Below are positions 28,295 through 37,633 of a DNA stretch of 64,000 nt, one piece after another. This stretch comes from Candidatus Mycobacterium methanotrophicum. Lineage in GTDB: Bacteria > Actinomycetota > Actinomycetes > Mycobacteriales > Mycobacteriaceae. Position 1 is the stretch's first letter. Every line of letters begins with the position of its first letter. The notes below the pieces were generated by a model. That model did not search any database. It was not told the DNA's origin and saw only the letters and a list, made by a program, of their open reading frames with translations. The position numbers and the translations under genes are program-made. The stretch covers positions 4,030,001 through 4,094,000 of the forward strand of contig NZ_CP097320.1 of the NCBI RefSeq assembly GCF_023515995.1, written 5' to 3'.

Positions 28295-29146
28295 ATGGCG
28301 CAGTCCACACCGTTGTTTGCGCTGGATCCCGCCCTGCCGGTGCTGGTGCGCCCCGACGGCGCCGTCCAGGTGGGGTGGAGTCCACGTCGCGCCGTGCTGA
28401 TCCGCCCGCCACGGGGCTTTACGTCCGCGGGACTGGCCGCACTGCTGCGGACGATGCGTTCGCCGGTACCGATGAGCGAGCTGCGACGCCAAGCGGACCG
28501 GCAGGACGGCGCGGCCGGCGCTGAGCTGGAGGGGTTGGTCGCGCAGCTGATAGCGGCCGGCGTCGCCACGCGTGGACCCCAGCAGCGGCCCGTCCGGTCG
28601 GCGTCGATCCGCGTGCACGGACGCGGCCCGCTGTCAGAACTGCTGATCGACTCGCTGCGCTGTTCGGGTGCCCGGGTCAAGCAGAGCAGCCAACCGCATG
28701 CCGCGGTGAGCGCCGCCGAAGCCGACCTGGTGGTGTTGTCGGACAACCTGGTCGCAGAACCGCGGATGCTGCGTGACCTGCACAGTCAGGGCGTCGCGCA
28801 CCTCGCAGTCCGAGTGCGCGACGGCGTCGGCCTGGTCGGCCCCCTGGTGATCCCCGGTGTCACCAGCTGTTTGCGGTGTGCCGATCTGCATCGGCGGGAC
28901 CGCGACGCGGCGTGGCCTGCCGTCGCCGCGCAGCTTCGCGACACCGTCGGCGTGGCCGACCGCGCGACCCTGCTGGCCACGGCAGCGTTGGCGCTCAGCC
29001 AGGTCAACCGGGTGATCGGCGCGGTGCGTGGATCGGACGCTGATCGTGGGCCGCCGCCGGCCTTGAACGCCACGCTGGAGTTCGACGTTCATGCCGGCTC
29101 GATCGTGGCGCGGCACTGGGCCAGGCATCCACTGTGTCCATGTTGA
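28295..29146 (+). CDS. Cyclodehydratase/leader-binding domain protein (Rv3196 type)
   Basis: A 283-residue protein corresponding to Rv3196. The N-terminal half has the winged-helix precursor-binding pattern seen in azole-forming cyclodehydratases. The C-terminal half has the E1/ThiF-like zinc lobe CLRCADLHRRDRD and a terminal HPLCPC, giving two CxxC-type pairs. No catalytic YcaO partner lies in the window, so a role in peptide modification is only a family-level possibility. It begins 36 bases after the DUF2342 gene and is probably in the same operon. Confidence 0.82.
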   Translation: MAQSTPLFALDPALPVLVRPDGAVQVGWSPRRAVLIRPPRGFTSAGLAALLRTMRSPVPMSELRRQADRQDGAAGAELEGLVAQLIAAGVATRGPQQRPVRSASIRVHGRGPLSELLIDSLRCSGARVKQSSQPHAAVSAAEADLVVLSDNLVAEPRMLRDLHSQGVAHLAVRVRDGVGLVGPLVIPGVTSCLRCADLHRRDRDAAWPAVAAQLRDTVGVADRATLLATAALALSQVNRVIGAVRGSDADRGPPPALNATLEFDVHAGSIVARHWARHPLCPC

Positions 29147-29207
29147 ACAATCGGTTGTTTTCACATCGATGCGGGCACGCATCGGCCGGTCATGGATGAT
29201 GGTTGAC

Positions 29208-30536
29208 GTGGCAGACATTAAACGCGGAAGCGCTGCGCGCAACGCGAAGCTGGCCAGCATCCCGGTCGGCTTCGCCGGCCGGGCAGCGTTGGGGTTCGGC
29301 AAGCGGCTGACCGGCAAGTCGCGAGACGCGGTCAACGCCGAGTTGATGGAGAAAGCAGCCAATCAGCTGTTCACCGTCCTCGGCGAACTCAAGGGCGGCG
29401 CGATGAAGGTCGGCCAGGCGCTGTCGGTGATGGAGGCCGCGATCCCCGACGAGTTCGGCGAACCATACCGGGAGGCGCTGACGAAACTGCAGAAGGACGC
29501 GCCGCCGCTGCCCGCCGCGAAAGTTCACCGGGTGCTCGACGCCCAGCTCGGCACCAAGTGGCGCCAACGCTTCTCCGACTTCAACGACACACCGGTGGCA
29601 TCCGCCAGCATCGGGCAGGTGCATAAAGCGCTGTGGTCGGACGGGCGCGAGGTTGCCGTAAAAATCCAGTATCCGGGTGCCGACGAGGCACTGCGGGCCG
29701 ACCTGAAGACCATGAAACGCATGGTCGGAGTGGTCAAACAACTTGCCCCGGGTGCCGACGTGCAAGGTGTGGTCGACGAGCTGATCGAGCGCACCGAGAT
29801 GGAGCTGGACTATCGGCTGGAGGCCGACAACCAGCGCGCATTCGCCAAGGCGTATCAGGGCCACCCGCGCTTCCTGGTCCCGCACATCGTGGCGAGCGCG
29901 CCCAAAGTTGTGATTCAAGAATGGATCGACGGCACGCCGATGGCGGAAATCATCCGCAACGGCACCGTCGAACAACGCGACCTGATGGGTGTTCGGCTGC
30001 TCGAGCTAACCTTCGACGCGCCGCGCCGGCTGGAAATGCTGCACGGCGACGCCCACCCCGGCAACTTCATGTTGCTGCCGGACGGCCGGATGGGCGTGAT
30101 CGACTTCGGCGCGGTGGCACCGCTTCCCGGTGGATTTCCGCTCGAGCTCGGGATGGCGATCCGGCTGGCGAAGGAAAAGAATTACGACCTGCTACTGCCC
30201 ACGATGGAGAAAATCGGCTTCCTTCAAAAGGGCCAGCAGGTGTCGGTGCGTGACATCGACGACATGCTGCGTCAGTACGTGGAACCCATCGAGGCCGAGG
30301 TCTTCCACTACACCCGCAAATGGCTACAGAAGATGGCGACAAGCCACATCGATCGGTCGGTGTCGCAGATCAAAACCGCTCGTCAGATGGACTTGCCACC
30401 GAAGCTGGCAATCCCCATGCGCGTGATCGCGTCGGTGGCCGCGATTGAGTGCCAGCTCGACGCGCACGTTCCGATCAAGGCGTTGTCGGAGGAGCTGATT
30501 CCCGGCTTCGCCGAACCCGACGCGGCGGTCGTCTAA
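29208..30536 (+). CDS. ABC1/UbiB-family atypical protein kinase (Rv3197 type)
   Basis: A 442-residue ABC1 kinase-like protein. It contains the family KxGQ motif (GGAMKVGQALS), the Ala-rich loop (ASASIGQVHKA), VAVKIQYPG with the ATP-binding lysine, the ExD region (ERTEMELDYRLEADNQ), catalytic HGDAHPGNF and the metal-binding VIDFGAVAP. All family residues are present. The GTG at 29208 (VADIKRG) fits the known start; in-frame ATGs a few codons earlier are possible. ABC1 proteins support quinone or lipid metabolism in other organisms; the mycobacterial role is not settled. It converges on whiB7. Confidence 0.9.
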   Translation: MADIKRGSAARNAKLASIPVGFAGRAALGFGKRLTGKSRDAVNAELMEKAANQLFTVLGELKGGAMKVGQALSVMEAAIPDEFGEPYREALTKLQKDAPPLPAAKVHRVLDAQLGTKWRQRFSDFNDTPVASASIGQVHKALWSDGREVAVKIQYPGADEALRADLKTMKRMVGVVKQLAPGADVQGVVDELIERTEMELDYRLEADNQRAFAKAYQGHPRFLVPHIVASAPKVVIQEWIDGTPMAEIIRNGTVEQRDLMGVRLLELTFDAPRRLEMLHGDAHPGNFMLLPDGRMGVIDFGAVAPLPGGFPLELGMAIRLAKEKNYDLLLPTMEKIGFLQKGQQVSVRDIDDMLRQYVEPIEAEVFHYTRKWLQKMATSHIDRSVSQIKTARQMDLPPKLAIPMRVIASVAAIECQLDAHVPIKALSEELIPGFAEPDAAVV

Positions 30537-30609
30537 CCTCTTCACCGCGACGGTGCAACTACCGACGCTGCCTCTCGGAAAACACGTCGCTACTTGCGCT
30601 TTCGCGGCC

Positions 30610-30879
30610 CTAGGCGGCGACCGGATCCTTACGCGGACGTCCGCGCGGCCGCTTGCGGTTCACGATGCTGCCACGGTCGAGGATCTCCCCACCCCACACG
30701 CCCCACGGCTCGCCGCGTTGCAATGCCGCCGCCAGGCACTGGCTTCGAATCGGGCAGTCCGCGCATAATGCCTTGGCGCGCTCCAGATCAGCCGGGTTGT
30801 CAGCGAACCACAGGTCGGGATCGCCGAGGTGGCAAGGCAACTCCGGCTGCTGCCCGTCGGGGACTATCGGTGTCGACAT
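30610..30879 (-). CDS. whiB7: Transcription factor WhiB7
   Basis: An 89-residue Wbl protein. Iron-sulfur ligands are C16, C39, C42 and C48. The sigma-factor-binding turn is WGVWGGE (59-65), and the C-terminal AT-hook is RGRPRK (79-84), the feature that separates WhiB7 from other Wbl proteins. The ATG at 30879 matches the M. tuberculosis protein; the open frame to 30963 runs into the leader hairpin. WhiB7 binds SigA and activates intrinsic antibiotic-resistance genes when ribosomes are inhibited. A uORF and terminator precede it. Confidence 0.95.
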   Translation of the reverse strand: MSTPIVPDGQQPELPCHLGDPDLWFADNPADLERAKALCADCPIRSQCLAAALQRGEPWGVWGGEILDRGSIVNRKRPRGRPRKDPVAA

Positions 30880-30945
30880 ATCCGGTTCACCTGCTTCCTG
30901 GTCTAGTGGTTTTGCGGGGATCCGGACCAGGGGACGAGGCGCTCG

Positions 30946-30990
30946 AAGAAAAACTGCGGCCACGGATCCTTTGACTTCGGGTCCGTGGCC
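30946..30990 (-). terminator. Attenuator terminator in the whiB7 leader
   Basis: A perfect 9-bp stem (GGCCACGGA / TCCGTGGCC at 30958-30966 and 30982-30990) followed, on the minus strand, by GCAGTTTTTC. It lies between the leader uORF and whiB7, where premature termination is expected when the uORF is translated normally. Confidence 0.85.
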
Positions 30991-31015
30991 GTTTGGCGGG
31001 ATAGTGGGCGGTTAC

Positions 31016-31168
31016 CTAGGCAGAGCCCCGATCCACGGACACTTGTGTCGCGGCGGCGTTACGGCGCTTGCGCGCGGCAGCCAAGGCGGCGGCATGGGCA
31101 GCATGGTGGGAGCCGCTGGGGCCAGCCGAAACGACCGGGTGTACACCGAATGCGCTCATGCCGATCAT
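31016..31168 (-). CDS. whiB7 leader uORF (50 codons)
   Basis: A short frame starting MIGMSAFG and ending VDRGSA, preceded by a strong GAGGAGGG ribosome site. It is Ala-, His- and Arg-rich, with a basic AAARKRRN stretch that could stall slow ribosomes. It ends 26 bases before the attenuator stem. By analogy with established whiB7 control, stalling in this frame by translation-targeting drugs would prevent termination and let transcription reach whiB7. The peptide itself probably has no function. Confidence 0.8.
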   Translation of the reverse strand: MIGMSAFGVHPVVSAGPSGSHHAAHAAALAAARKRRNAAATQVSVDRGSA

Positions 31169-31222
31169 CGTGGCTCCCTCCTCTCGTCAAAGTAGCTGCC
31201 GGAGCGTGACTATCGCGGTTCG

Positions 31223-31260
31223 AGGTTAAATCGTAACAGCCTGACCCGGCAACCGATTTT
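31223..31260 (-). promoter_or_regulatory. Putative autoregulated whiB7 promoter
   Basis: On the minus strand, TTGCCG (31252-31247) and TAACCT (31228-31223) are spaced 18 bases apart and resemble -35 and -10 elements. Immediately before the -35 stands AAAAT-CGG. An AT tract three bases upstream of the -35 is the established WhiB7 AT-hook target. Confidence 0.6.
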
Positions 31261-31277
31261 CTGACCTGGGTGTTTGG

Positions 31278-33398
31278 CTAGACGCGGCTGCGAACCAGCT
31301 CCAATACGTCCGGACCGAACTGCTCCAGCTTGCGAGCGCCGATACCCGGGATCGCGACCAACGCGGCGTCGTCGGTGGGCAGTAGCTCGGCGATCGCGAT
31401 CAGTGTGTTGTCTGTGAACACAACATATGCGGGCACTTTCATCTCCTTGGCGGTGCGCAGCCGCCAATCTTTGAGCGCTAGCAGCAGCTCGTCGTCGATG
31501 TCAGCGGCGCAGGTTTCGCAGCGGCGCAGCATGATCGCCGCCGGCGTGGTCAGCTGGTTGTTGCAGATGCGGCAGTTCGACGTTGTGCCGCGGCTACGCC
31601 GTGGCCGGTTCGGGTTGCGGTCGGACTGAGTCTGCGGGTCAAGACCGTTGAGGAACCTGGACGGCTTGCGTGTCTGGCGACCACCCGGGTTGCGGGACAA
31701 CGACCAGCTGAGCGCCAAATGCGTTCGGGCCCTGGTGATTCCGACGTAGAGCAGTCGACGCTCTTCTTCGACAGCTTCGCTTTCGGCGCCGTGGGCCAAT
31801 GCATGCGAGATCGGCAGCGTGCCATCGGTCAGGCCGACCAGGAAAACCGCATCCCACTCCAGCCCTTTGGCGGCGTGCAGGGAGGCCAGCGTGACACCCT
31901 GCGCAGGCGGCGGGTGACGCGCGTCGGCGCGGGCGCGCAGTTCGGTCAGTAGATCGGGCAGGTCCAGCTGCTGGCGGTGCGCCACCTCTTCGTCGACCAG
32001 CTCGGCCAACGCCGAAAGCGCCTCCCACCGCTCTTGGGCCCGGGTTCCGGTCGGCGGTTCGGCCGTCAAACCGAGCGGTTCGAGCAGCCCCCGCACAATG
32101 TCGGGTAGCGGGGCGTCGGCTTCGGCGCCGCGGTTGGCGGCCCGTTGTAGGACCAGCAGGGCCTGGCGGATCTCTTGGCGGCTGAAAAAGCCCTCCCCGC
32201 CGCGGACCTGATAGGCAATACCGGCTTCGGTCAGCGCTTCTTCGTAAACCTCGGACTGCGCGTTGATCCGGTACAGCACGGCGATCTCGGCCGGCGGCGT
32301 GCCGGACTCGACGAGCCGGGATGTCGACGCCGCCACCGCCGCGGCTTCGGCGACTTCGTCGGAATGTTCACCAAACGTCGGGACCGGTCCCGGGTCACGC
32401 TGGCCGACCAGCTGCAGCTTGCTGCCGGCCACCCGGCCGCGGGCGGCGGCGATCACCCGGTTGGCCAGCGACACCACCTGCGGGGTCGATCGGTAGTCCC
32501 GTTCGAGGCGCACCACCGTCGCCTCCGGAAACCGCCGCGAGAAGTCGAGCAGGTACCGCGGTGAGGCCCCGGTGAACGAGTAGATGGTTTGGTTGGCGTC
32601 GCCGACCACGGTCAGGTCGTCGCGATCCCCCAGCCACGCCGACAGCACCCGCTGCTGCAGCGGCGTCACGTCCTGGTATTCGTCGACCACGAAGCAGCGG
32701 TAGCGGTCGCGGAACTCCTCGGCGATCGCGGCGTCGTCTTCGATCGCGGCCGCGGTGTGCAGCAACAGGTCGTCGAAGTCGAGCAGCGCGACGTCTTGGA
32801 CACCACCGCCGCGGGATTTCAGCGACTCGTAGGCGGCATACACCGTGGCGACCTTTGCGGCGTCCAACGGAATGTCGCGGCCGGCGGCAGCGACCGCGTC
32901 GGGATACTGCTCGGGGGAGATCAGCGACGCCTTGGCCCACTCGATTTCGCCGGCCACGTCGCGCACGTCGTCGGTGCTCAGCTGCAACCGGGCGCTGCTT
33001 GCGCCGCGGGCGACGACGGCGAACTTGCTCTCCAGCAATTCCCAGCGGGTGTCACCGACGACTCGCGGCCAGAAGTACCGCAGCTGCCGGTGGGCCGCCG
33101 CGTGAAACGTCAAAGCCTGCACCGCGCCGACACCGGTTTGCGCCGCGGCACCCAATGCCCGCAGCCGGGACCGCATCTCTCCGGCTGCCCGCTGGGTGAA
33201 CGTCACCGCCAACACCTGGCCCGCGGCCACATGGCCGGCGGCGACGAGCGCCGCGATGCGGTGGGTGATGGTCCGGGTCTTCCCGGTTCCCGCCCCGGCC
33301 AGCACGCAGACCGGCCCGCGCGGAGCCAACACCGCCTCGCGCTGCTCGTCGTCGAGGTCGGCAATCAGTGGGACTAAGGAGTCCGCGATCACCGGCAT
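31278..33398 (-). CDS. uvrD2: ATP-dependent DNA helicase UvrD2
   Basis: A superfamily 1A helicase of 706 residues from the ATG at 33398, which aligns best with M. tuberculosis UvrD2; an ATG three codons earlier is also possible. Motifs are Q (LDDEQREAVLAPRG), Walker A (AGAGTGKTRT), Walker B (VVDEYQDV), III (GDANQTIYSFTGA), IV-VI (YRINAQSEVYEEA, LHAAKGLEWDAVFLVG, LLYVGITRAR). The C-terminus has the UvrD2-specific tetracysteine (CRICNNQL, CETCAAD) and an HRDC domain (IPGIGARKLEQFG). It unwinds DNA in repair and is essential in M. tuberculosis as protein. It is divergent from mycoredoxin. Confidence 0.93.
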   Translation of the reverse strand: MPVIADSLVPLIADLDDEQREAVLAPRGPVCVLAGAGTGKTRTITHRIAALVAAGHVAAGQVLAVTFTQRAAGEMRSRLRALGAAAQTGVGAVQALTFHAAAHRQLRYFWPRVVGDTRWELLESKFAVVARGASSARLQLSTDDVRDVAGEIEWAKASLISPEQYPDAVAAAGRDIPLDAAKVATVYAAYESLKSRGGGVQDVALLDFDDLLLHTAAAIEDDAAIAEEFRDRYRCFVVDEYQDVTPLQQRVLSAWLGDRDDLTVVGDANQTIYSFTGASPRYLLDFSRRFPEATVVRLERDYRSTPQVVSLANRVIAAARGRVAGSKLQLVGQRDPGPVPTFGEHSDEVAEAAAVAASTSRLVESGTPPAEIAVLYRINAQSEVYEEALTEAGIAYQVRGGEGFFSRQEIRQALLVLQRAANRGAEADAPLPDIVRGLLEPLGLTAEPPTGTRAQERWEALSALAELVDEEVAHRQQLDLPDLLTELRARADARHPPPAQGVTLASLHAAKGLEWDAVFLVGLTDGTLPISHALAHGAESEAVEEERRLLYVGITRARTHLALSWSLSRNPGGRQTRKPSRFLNGLDPQTQSDRNPNRPRRSRGTTSNCRICNNQLTTPAAIMLRRCETCAADIDDELLLALKDWRLRTAKEMKVPAYVVFTDNTLIAIAELLPTDDAALVAIPGIGARKLEQFGPDVLELVRSRV

Positions 33399-33486
33399 GG
33401 CGTCCATCTTGGCAGGGGTCGCCGACAAACCCCGCCCAACCCCACGCCGTGGCAATAACAAGAACGCGCGTTATGTTTGACGAACT

Positions 33487-33741
33487 ATGAGCAATGCTTC
33501 GCTGACCATGTACACCACCACCTGGTGTGGCTACTGCCATCGGCTCAAGACGATGTTGAAGGCGTCCGGAATCAGCTACGACGAGGTCAACATCGAACAC
33601 GACACCGCGGCAGCGGAATTTGTCGGCTCGGTCAACGGCGGTGACCACACGGTTCCGACGGTCAAGTTCGCCGACGGGTCGACGATGACCAACCCGGCCG
33701 CCAAGCAAATCAAAGCGAAACTGGCTGAGCTGGCCGGCTAA
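33487..33741 (+). CDS. mrx1: Mycoredoxin-1
   Basis: An 84-residue glutaredoxin-fold protein with the active site CGYC (C14-C17), the cis-Pro segment HTVPTVKFADG and the ending KAKLAELAG. It matches M. tuberculosis Mrx1 (Rv3198A). It reduces mycothiol mixed disulfides through a monothiol mechanism. The gene is intact and lies divergently from uvrD2 with an 88-base gap, as in other mycobacteria. The conserved block breaks immediately downstream. Confidence 0.93.
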   Translation: MSNASLTMYTTTWCGYCHRLKTMLKASGISYDEVNIEHDTAAAEFVGSVNGGDHTVPTVKFADGSTMTNPAAKQIKAKLAELAG

Positions 33742-33841
33742 CCGTGCGGGTCTGGCAACACCGCCGCCCGTATCACCCGCGGAGCCCGCCAACCCCGACT
33801 GCTCAGACGCTATCCACTCACCCGGCGCAGGCGGCGATCTG

Positions 33842-34369
33842 ACCTCGATTCTGGTGTTGCCGGCGTTCCCGATCCTGCCCGCGACGCTGTTCGGGCTGGC
33901 CGCCGACCGCCATCTGGGCGCCCACACCTGTGATGGCGTTCACCGGCGGCGTGGTGTTGGGAGTGGCGTTGTTCGGCCTCGGTCCGGAGCTGTTGACCGG
34001 CTGGGCTCGGTCGCGGCGGGATGCACGGTGGGTGCGGCCATGGGCGTGGGGTTCGTGGGCTTTCTGGTGCTTAGTCGACTCTTGGTGCTGCACCACCGCG
34101 ATGACCCAGACCAAGCATCCCGGCACCGATCACTGGGAACCCTCGAGGCGCTGGCTTTGTCGGTGCACAGCCTGTTGGACGGTTTCAGGATCGGCACCGG
34201 GTTCGCGCTGTCACCTCAAGCGGGGGCCTTCGTGCTGATCGCGGTGGTCGGCCATGATTTCGCCGACGGGATGAACACCGTCATCTTCGTGCTCTCCCAG
34301 GGCGGCGAGGTGTCCCGTGCGCATCGATGGCTGCTGATCGACTCGGTCAACCGGCAACGAAGGCGGTGA
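33842..34369 (+). pseudogene. ZIP-family metal transporter remnant
   Basis: Pieces of a ZIP permease appear in two or more plus-strand frames: AFTGGVVLGVALFGLGPELL near 33930, then ALALSVHSLLDGFRIGTGFA and FVLIAVVGHDFADGMNTVIF. The membrane helices carrying the metal-binding HSxxDG and HDFADG motifs are present, but the frame shifts between them, and the C-terminal helices are lost after LLIDSVN. The intact protein would import zinc or related metals. From 34370 to about 34690 nothing is recognised. Confidence 0.65.
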
Positions 34370-34699
34370 CGGTTACCGATGCGGGTCGACCGCTCCGAGC
34401 ACGTTCAGCGGCGACTCGCGGGTGAGTTCGCCGACCATCAAGCGACCGCGATCGCCTTGGCTGCGATTGTGGACCCAAACTGAAAATGCCACGCGCACAA
34501 TATTTTCTGCGATGTCGGCGTCGGTCTGCCGCGCCGAGGAGGCCCCGCTTTCGCGCCGACCTCCCGGAAAGTCCGAGCAGGCGTATCAACGAATCTGACC
34601 TTTGCCGGGGGAATATCGGGTTAAAAGAGGCTTCGGGCGGCGCGGGAGATTCCTTCGGCGCTCATCGGGTGCTGATCGGCGAAGGAGGCAAGGTCTCGG

Positions 34700-35419
34700 G
34701 CGCTTAGTCCACGTGAGACGGCGAGCCCGATCTGGCCGCGGGCGCTGGCCGAGCTGGCCAAGGCTCGGATGCGGCCCAAGATCCCGCCGTTGGTGCAGGC
34801 GTTGAACGGCAACTTCGGTGACCATCATGCCTTCCTGTGCCGGCTACACCTGCGACGCATCGACCAGCTCACAGCGGCCATCGGGGAACTATCGGAGCGC
34901 GTCGAGGAGCAGATGCACCCTTTCGCCCGCCAGCTTGAGCAGTTGGCGACGATCCCGGGCGTGGGCCAGTGCGTCGCTGAGGTCATCATCGCTGAGACCG
35001 GCGCCGACATGAGCCGCTTTCGCACCGCCGCGCACCTGGCGTCGTGGGCCGGGGTGTGCCCGGGCCATCACGAGTCGGCCCGCAAACGCCGATCCGGCAA
35101 GACCCGTCACGGCAACCGATGGCTTACCGGAGCGCTGGGCACCGCTGCGATGGCCGCAGCCCGCGCCAAAGACACCACCTACCTTGGGGCCCGATATCAG
35201 CGCCTAGCGCCCCGCCTGGGTAAGACGAAAGCCATTGTCGCCATCCAACACTCAATCCTGACCGCGGTCTGGCACATCCTCACCGACGACGTCGACTACG
35301 CCGATCTCGGCGGTGACTACTTCGCACGGCTGGATCCCGAACGCGCCATGCGCCGCATCGTCGGCCAAGCCAACGCGCTCGGGTTCACCGTCCTCTTCGA
35401 GCCGATCCAGGCCGCCTGA
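34700..35419 (+). pseudogene. IS110-family transposase, C-terminal half
   Basis: The frame contains the IS116/IS110/IS902 domain: LEQLATIPGVGQCVAEVIIAE, FRTAAHLASWAGVCPGHHES and the conserved SGKTRHGNRWLTGAL, ending at 35419. The N-terminal RuvC-like DEDD catalytic half is absent, so the protein cannot transpose. Residues ALAELAKARMRPKIPPL upstream of the first ATG (34769) fit the family, so the fragment begins near 34700. No IS ends were identified. Confidence 0.75.
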
Positions 35420-35483
35420 GCACCCACACGACTCAATAGAGCGCGACAAGCGCCACATCACCCCGGGAGCCGCGACTCACCGG

Positions 35484-36415
35484 TTATTTTCGAACCAGAC
35501 GCTCGGCGATGCAGTCATCGAGATGGGTTCGCGCGATATCGAGTTCGGCGGCCAGCTCAGCGAGCACGAATTGGGTGTTCTGCAGCCCAGAGATGGGAGA
35601 GCCGAACGCATTTCGCCGTTTGACGTAGTCGAGCGTTTCCGCAAATACCCCTTCGGCGGCAGCCACAGCGCCCACCTCCAGCGAAAGTCGCTCTTGCGGA
35701 GGGTTGTTCATCAGCTGATAGAAACCTCTGCCTTCCTCCTCCAGCAGGTTGTCGGCAGGAACCCGCATGTCGGTGAAGCTCAGCTCGCTGGTGTCCTGCG
35801 CGTGCTGGCCGATCTTCTCCAGGTTCCGGCCGCGGGAAAAACCCGGCGTGTCCGGGTCGACGACCAGCAGCGACAGCCCCTTGTGCCGATCGGGTCCCGT
35901 GCGTACCGCGACGACGAACAAGTCCCCGGTCTGCCCATTGGAGATAAACGTTTTCGCACCGTTGACGACGTAATGGTCGCCGTCACGTACCGCGGTGGTG
36001 CGGATTCCGGCCAAGTCGCTGCCGGCACCCGGCTCGGTCATCGCGATACCGATTTTCGTCTCGCCGGTAACCACCCCCGGTAGCCACCGTTGTCGCTGTG
36101 CGGGCGTGGTCAGGTCGGTGAAATACGGCAGTACGATGTCGTTCTGCAGCGACAATGCGACAGCCTCGGCCGCCGCACCGGCCCGCTGCAGTTCGACGAC
36201 GATCGCGTTGTAGCGGAAGTCGTCGACACCGGCCCCGCCGAATTCCGGGGTACCGTAAACGCCAGCAGCCCAAGCTTTCCCGCTTCAGCGAACAGGGAAT
36301 GATCCAGGCACCCGGCTTTCTCCCAGCGTTCGTGAGCCCGGACCACCATCTGCTGCACAAAATCGCGCACCAGTTCCCGGAACTGCCGATGCTCAGACGT
36401 GTACTCCAGTGTCAT
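35484..36415 (-). pseudogene. Acyl-CoA dehydrogenase, frameshifted (second gene of pair)
   Basis: It starts at ATG 36415, overlapping the upstream dehydrogenase stop (ATGA). The N-terminal helices read EHRQFRELVRDFVQQMV and HSLFAEAGKLGLLAFTVP. Near 36250 the reading frame changes and the rest (FGGAGVDDFRYNAIVVELQR, GIAMTEPGAGSDLAGI, LEKIGQHAQDTSELSF) continues to 35484. The C-terminus is cut short compared with the usual 380 residues, ending soon after DYVKRRNAFGSPI. The final helices carrying the catalytic and FAD-tail residues are absent. It is probably non-functional; the IS110 fragment next door may have caused the truncation. Confidence 0.75.
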
Positions 36416-37578
36416 CGGAAGGCGTCCATGCCGGTGATCGCCTGGCCAAGGATCAGCTGATGCATTTCCGGGGTGCCCTCGTAAGTGAGCACCGACTCCA
36501 GGTTGACCATGTGCCGGATCACCGGATACTCCAGCGATATCCCATTGCCACCCAGGATCGTTCGCGCAGTTCGGCAAATCTCGATCGCTTCCCGGGTGTT
36601 GTTGAGCTTGCCGAAACTGACTTGCTCGGGTCGCAGTCCTACGCTGTCCTTGAGGCGTCCGAGCTGCAGCGCAAGCAGCAGGCCCTTGTGCAATTCGACG
36701 GCCATGTCGACGAGTTTGGCTTGCGTCAACTGGAATCCGGCGATCGGCCGGCCGAACTGGCTGCGTTGGGTGGCGTAGTCCAGCGCGGCCTGCCACGCTG
36801 AACGCGCGGCGCCCATCGAGCCCCAGACAATCCCATAGCGTGCTTCCGACAGGCATGACAGCGGTCCTTTGAGACCCGTGACCTCCGGCAGCAGGGCGTC
36901 GTCAGGCAGCCGCACGTCGTCGAGCACCAGCTCGCTGGTGATCGACGCCCGCAGCGAAAGCTTGTGGTGGATGGTGTTGGCGGCGAACCCCGGCGTATCG
37001 GTGGGCACAATGAAGCCGCGGATCCCGTCGTCGCTGACCGCCCACACGATCGCGACGTCGGCGACCGAACCGTTGGTGATCCACATTTTGCGGCCGTTGA
37101 TGATCCAGTCTGACCCGTCGCGTCGCGCCCGCGTTGTCATCGACGCCGGGTCGGACCCGGCGTCGGGCTCCGTGAGCCCGAAGCAGCCGAGCAGTTCGCC
37201 CGCGGCCATGCCGGGCAGCCAGCTTCGCTTCTGCTCCTCGGAACCGAATTTCCAGATCGCGAACATCGCCAGCGAACCCTGCACCGACACCATCGACCGG
37301 ATACCGGAGTCGGCGGCTTCCAGTTCGGTACACGCCAGGCCGTAGTGCACGGCAGAAGCCCCGCCGCAGCCGTAGCCTTCCAGATGCATGCCGAGCAGGC
37401 CGAGCTGGCCGAAATGTTTGCCAAGGTCACGAACCGGAAGGTCACCGACTTCGAACCATTCCCCGATGTGCGGGATGACATTTTCGGCGCAGAACTGTCG
37501 GACGGTGTCGCGAACGGCGATCTCGTCGTCGGACAGCGCCGCATCCAGGCTCAGGGGGTCGTGCGGGTCGAAGTCCAT
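36412..37578 (-). CDS. fadE7: Glutaryl-CoA-dehydrogenase-like acyl-CoA dehydrogenase (FadE7 type)
   Basis: A 388-residue FAD-dependent acyl-CoA dehydrogenase. It contains CFGLTEPDAGSDPASM, GRKMWITNGSVADVAIVW, LGGNGISLEYPVIRHMVNLE and the catalytic-glutamate region YEGTPEMHQLILG. Context and sequence fit Rv0400c (fadE7): the next gene divergently is the DUF3054 protein, as in M. tuberculosis. The ATG at 37578 (MDFDPHDPLSLD) is preferred over the longer open frame to 37635. It oxidises an acyl-CoA, possibly glutaryl-CoA, passing electrons to ETF. Confidence 0.88.
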   Translation of the reverse strand: MDFDPHDPLSLDAALSDDEIAVRDTVRQFCAENVIPHIGEWFEVGDLPVRDLGKHFGQLGLLGMHLEGYGCGGASAVHYGLACTELEAADSGIRSMVSVQGSLAMFAIWKFGSEEQKRSWLPGMAAGELLGCFGLTEPDAGSDPASMTTRARRDGSDWIINGRKMWITNGSVADVAIVWAVSDDGIRGFIVPTDTPGFAANTIHHKLSLRASITSELVLDDVRLPDDALLPEVTGLKGPLSCLSEARYGIVWGSMGAARSAWQAALDYATQRSQFGRPIAGFQLTQAKLVDMAVELHKGLLLALQLGRLKDSVGLRPEQVSFGKLNNTREAIEICRTARTILGGNGISLEYPVIRHMVNLESVLTYEGTPEMHQLILGQAITGMDAFR

Positions 37579-37633
37579 CGGGCCATCGTAAGTCCGGAGC
37601 TGGCCCCGCCGGCTTGCCGGTAATGTCCGCGGC

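Noticed and set aside
27353..28618. Long minus-strand frames opposite the DUF2342 and cyclodehydratase-like genes
   Set aside because: Arg/Gly/Ala/Pro-rich shadows of well-supported plus-strand genes without start signals or homology.
34621..34812. Small minus-strand frame (VSRGLSARDLASFADQHP) near the IS110 fragment
   Set aside because: It overlaps the transposase fragment in antisense, and no family could be supported.
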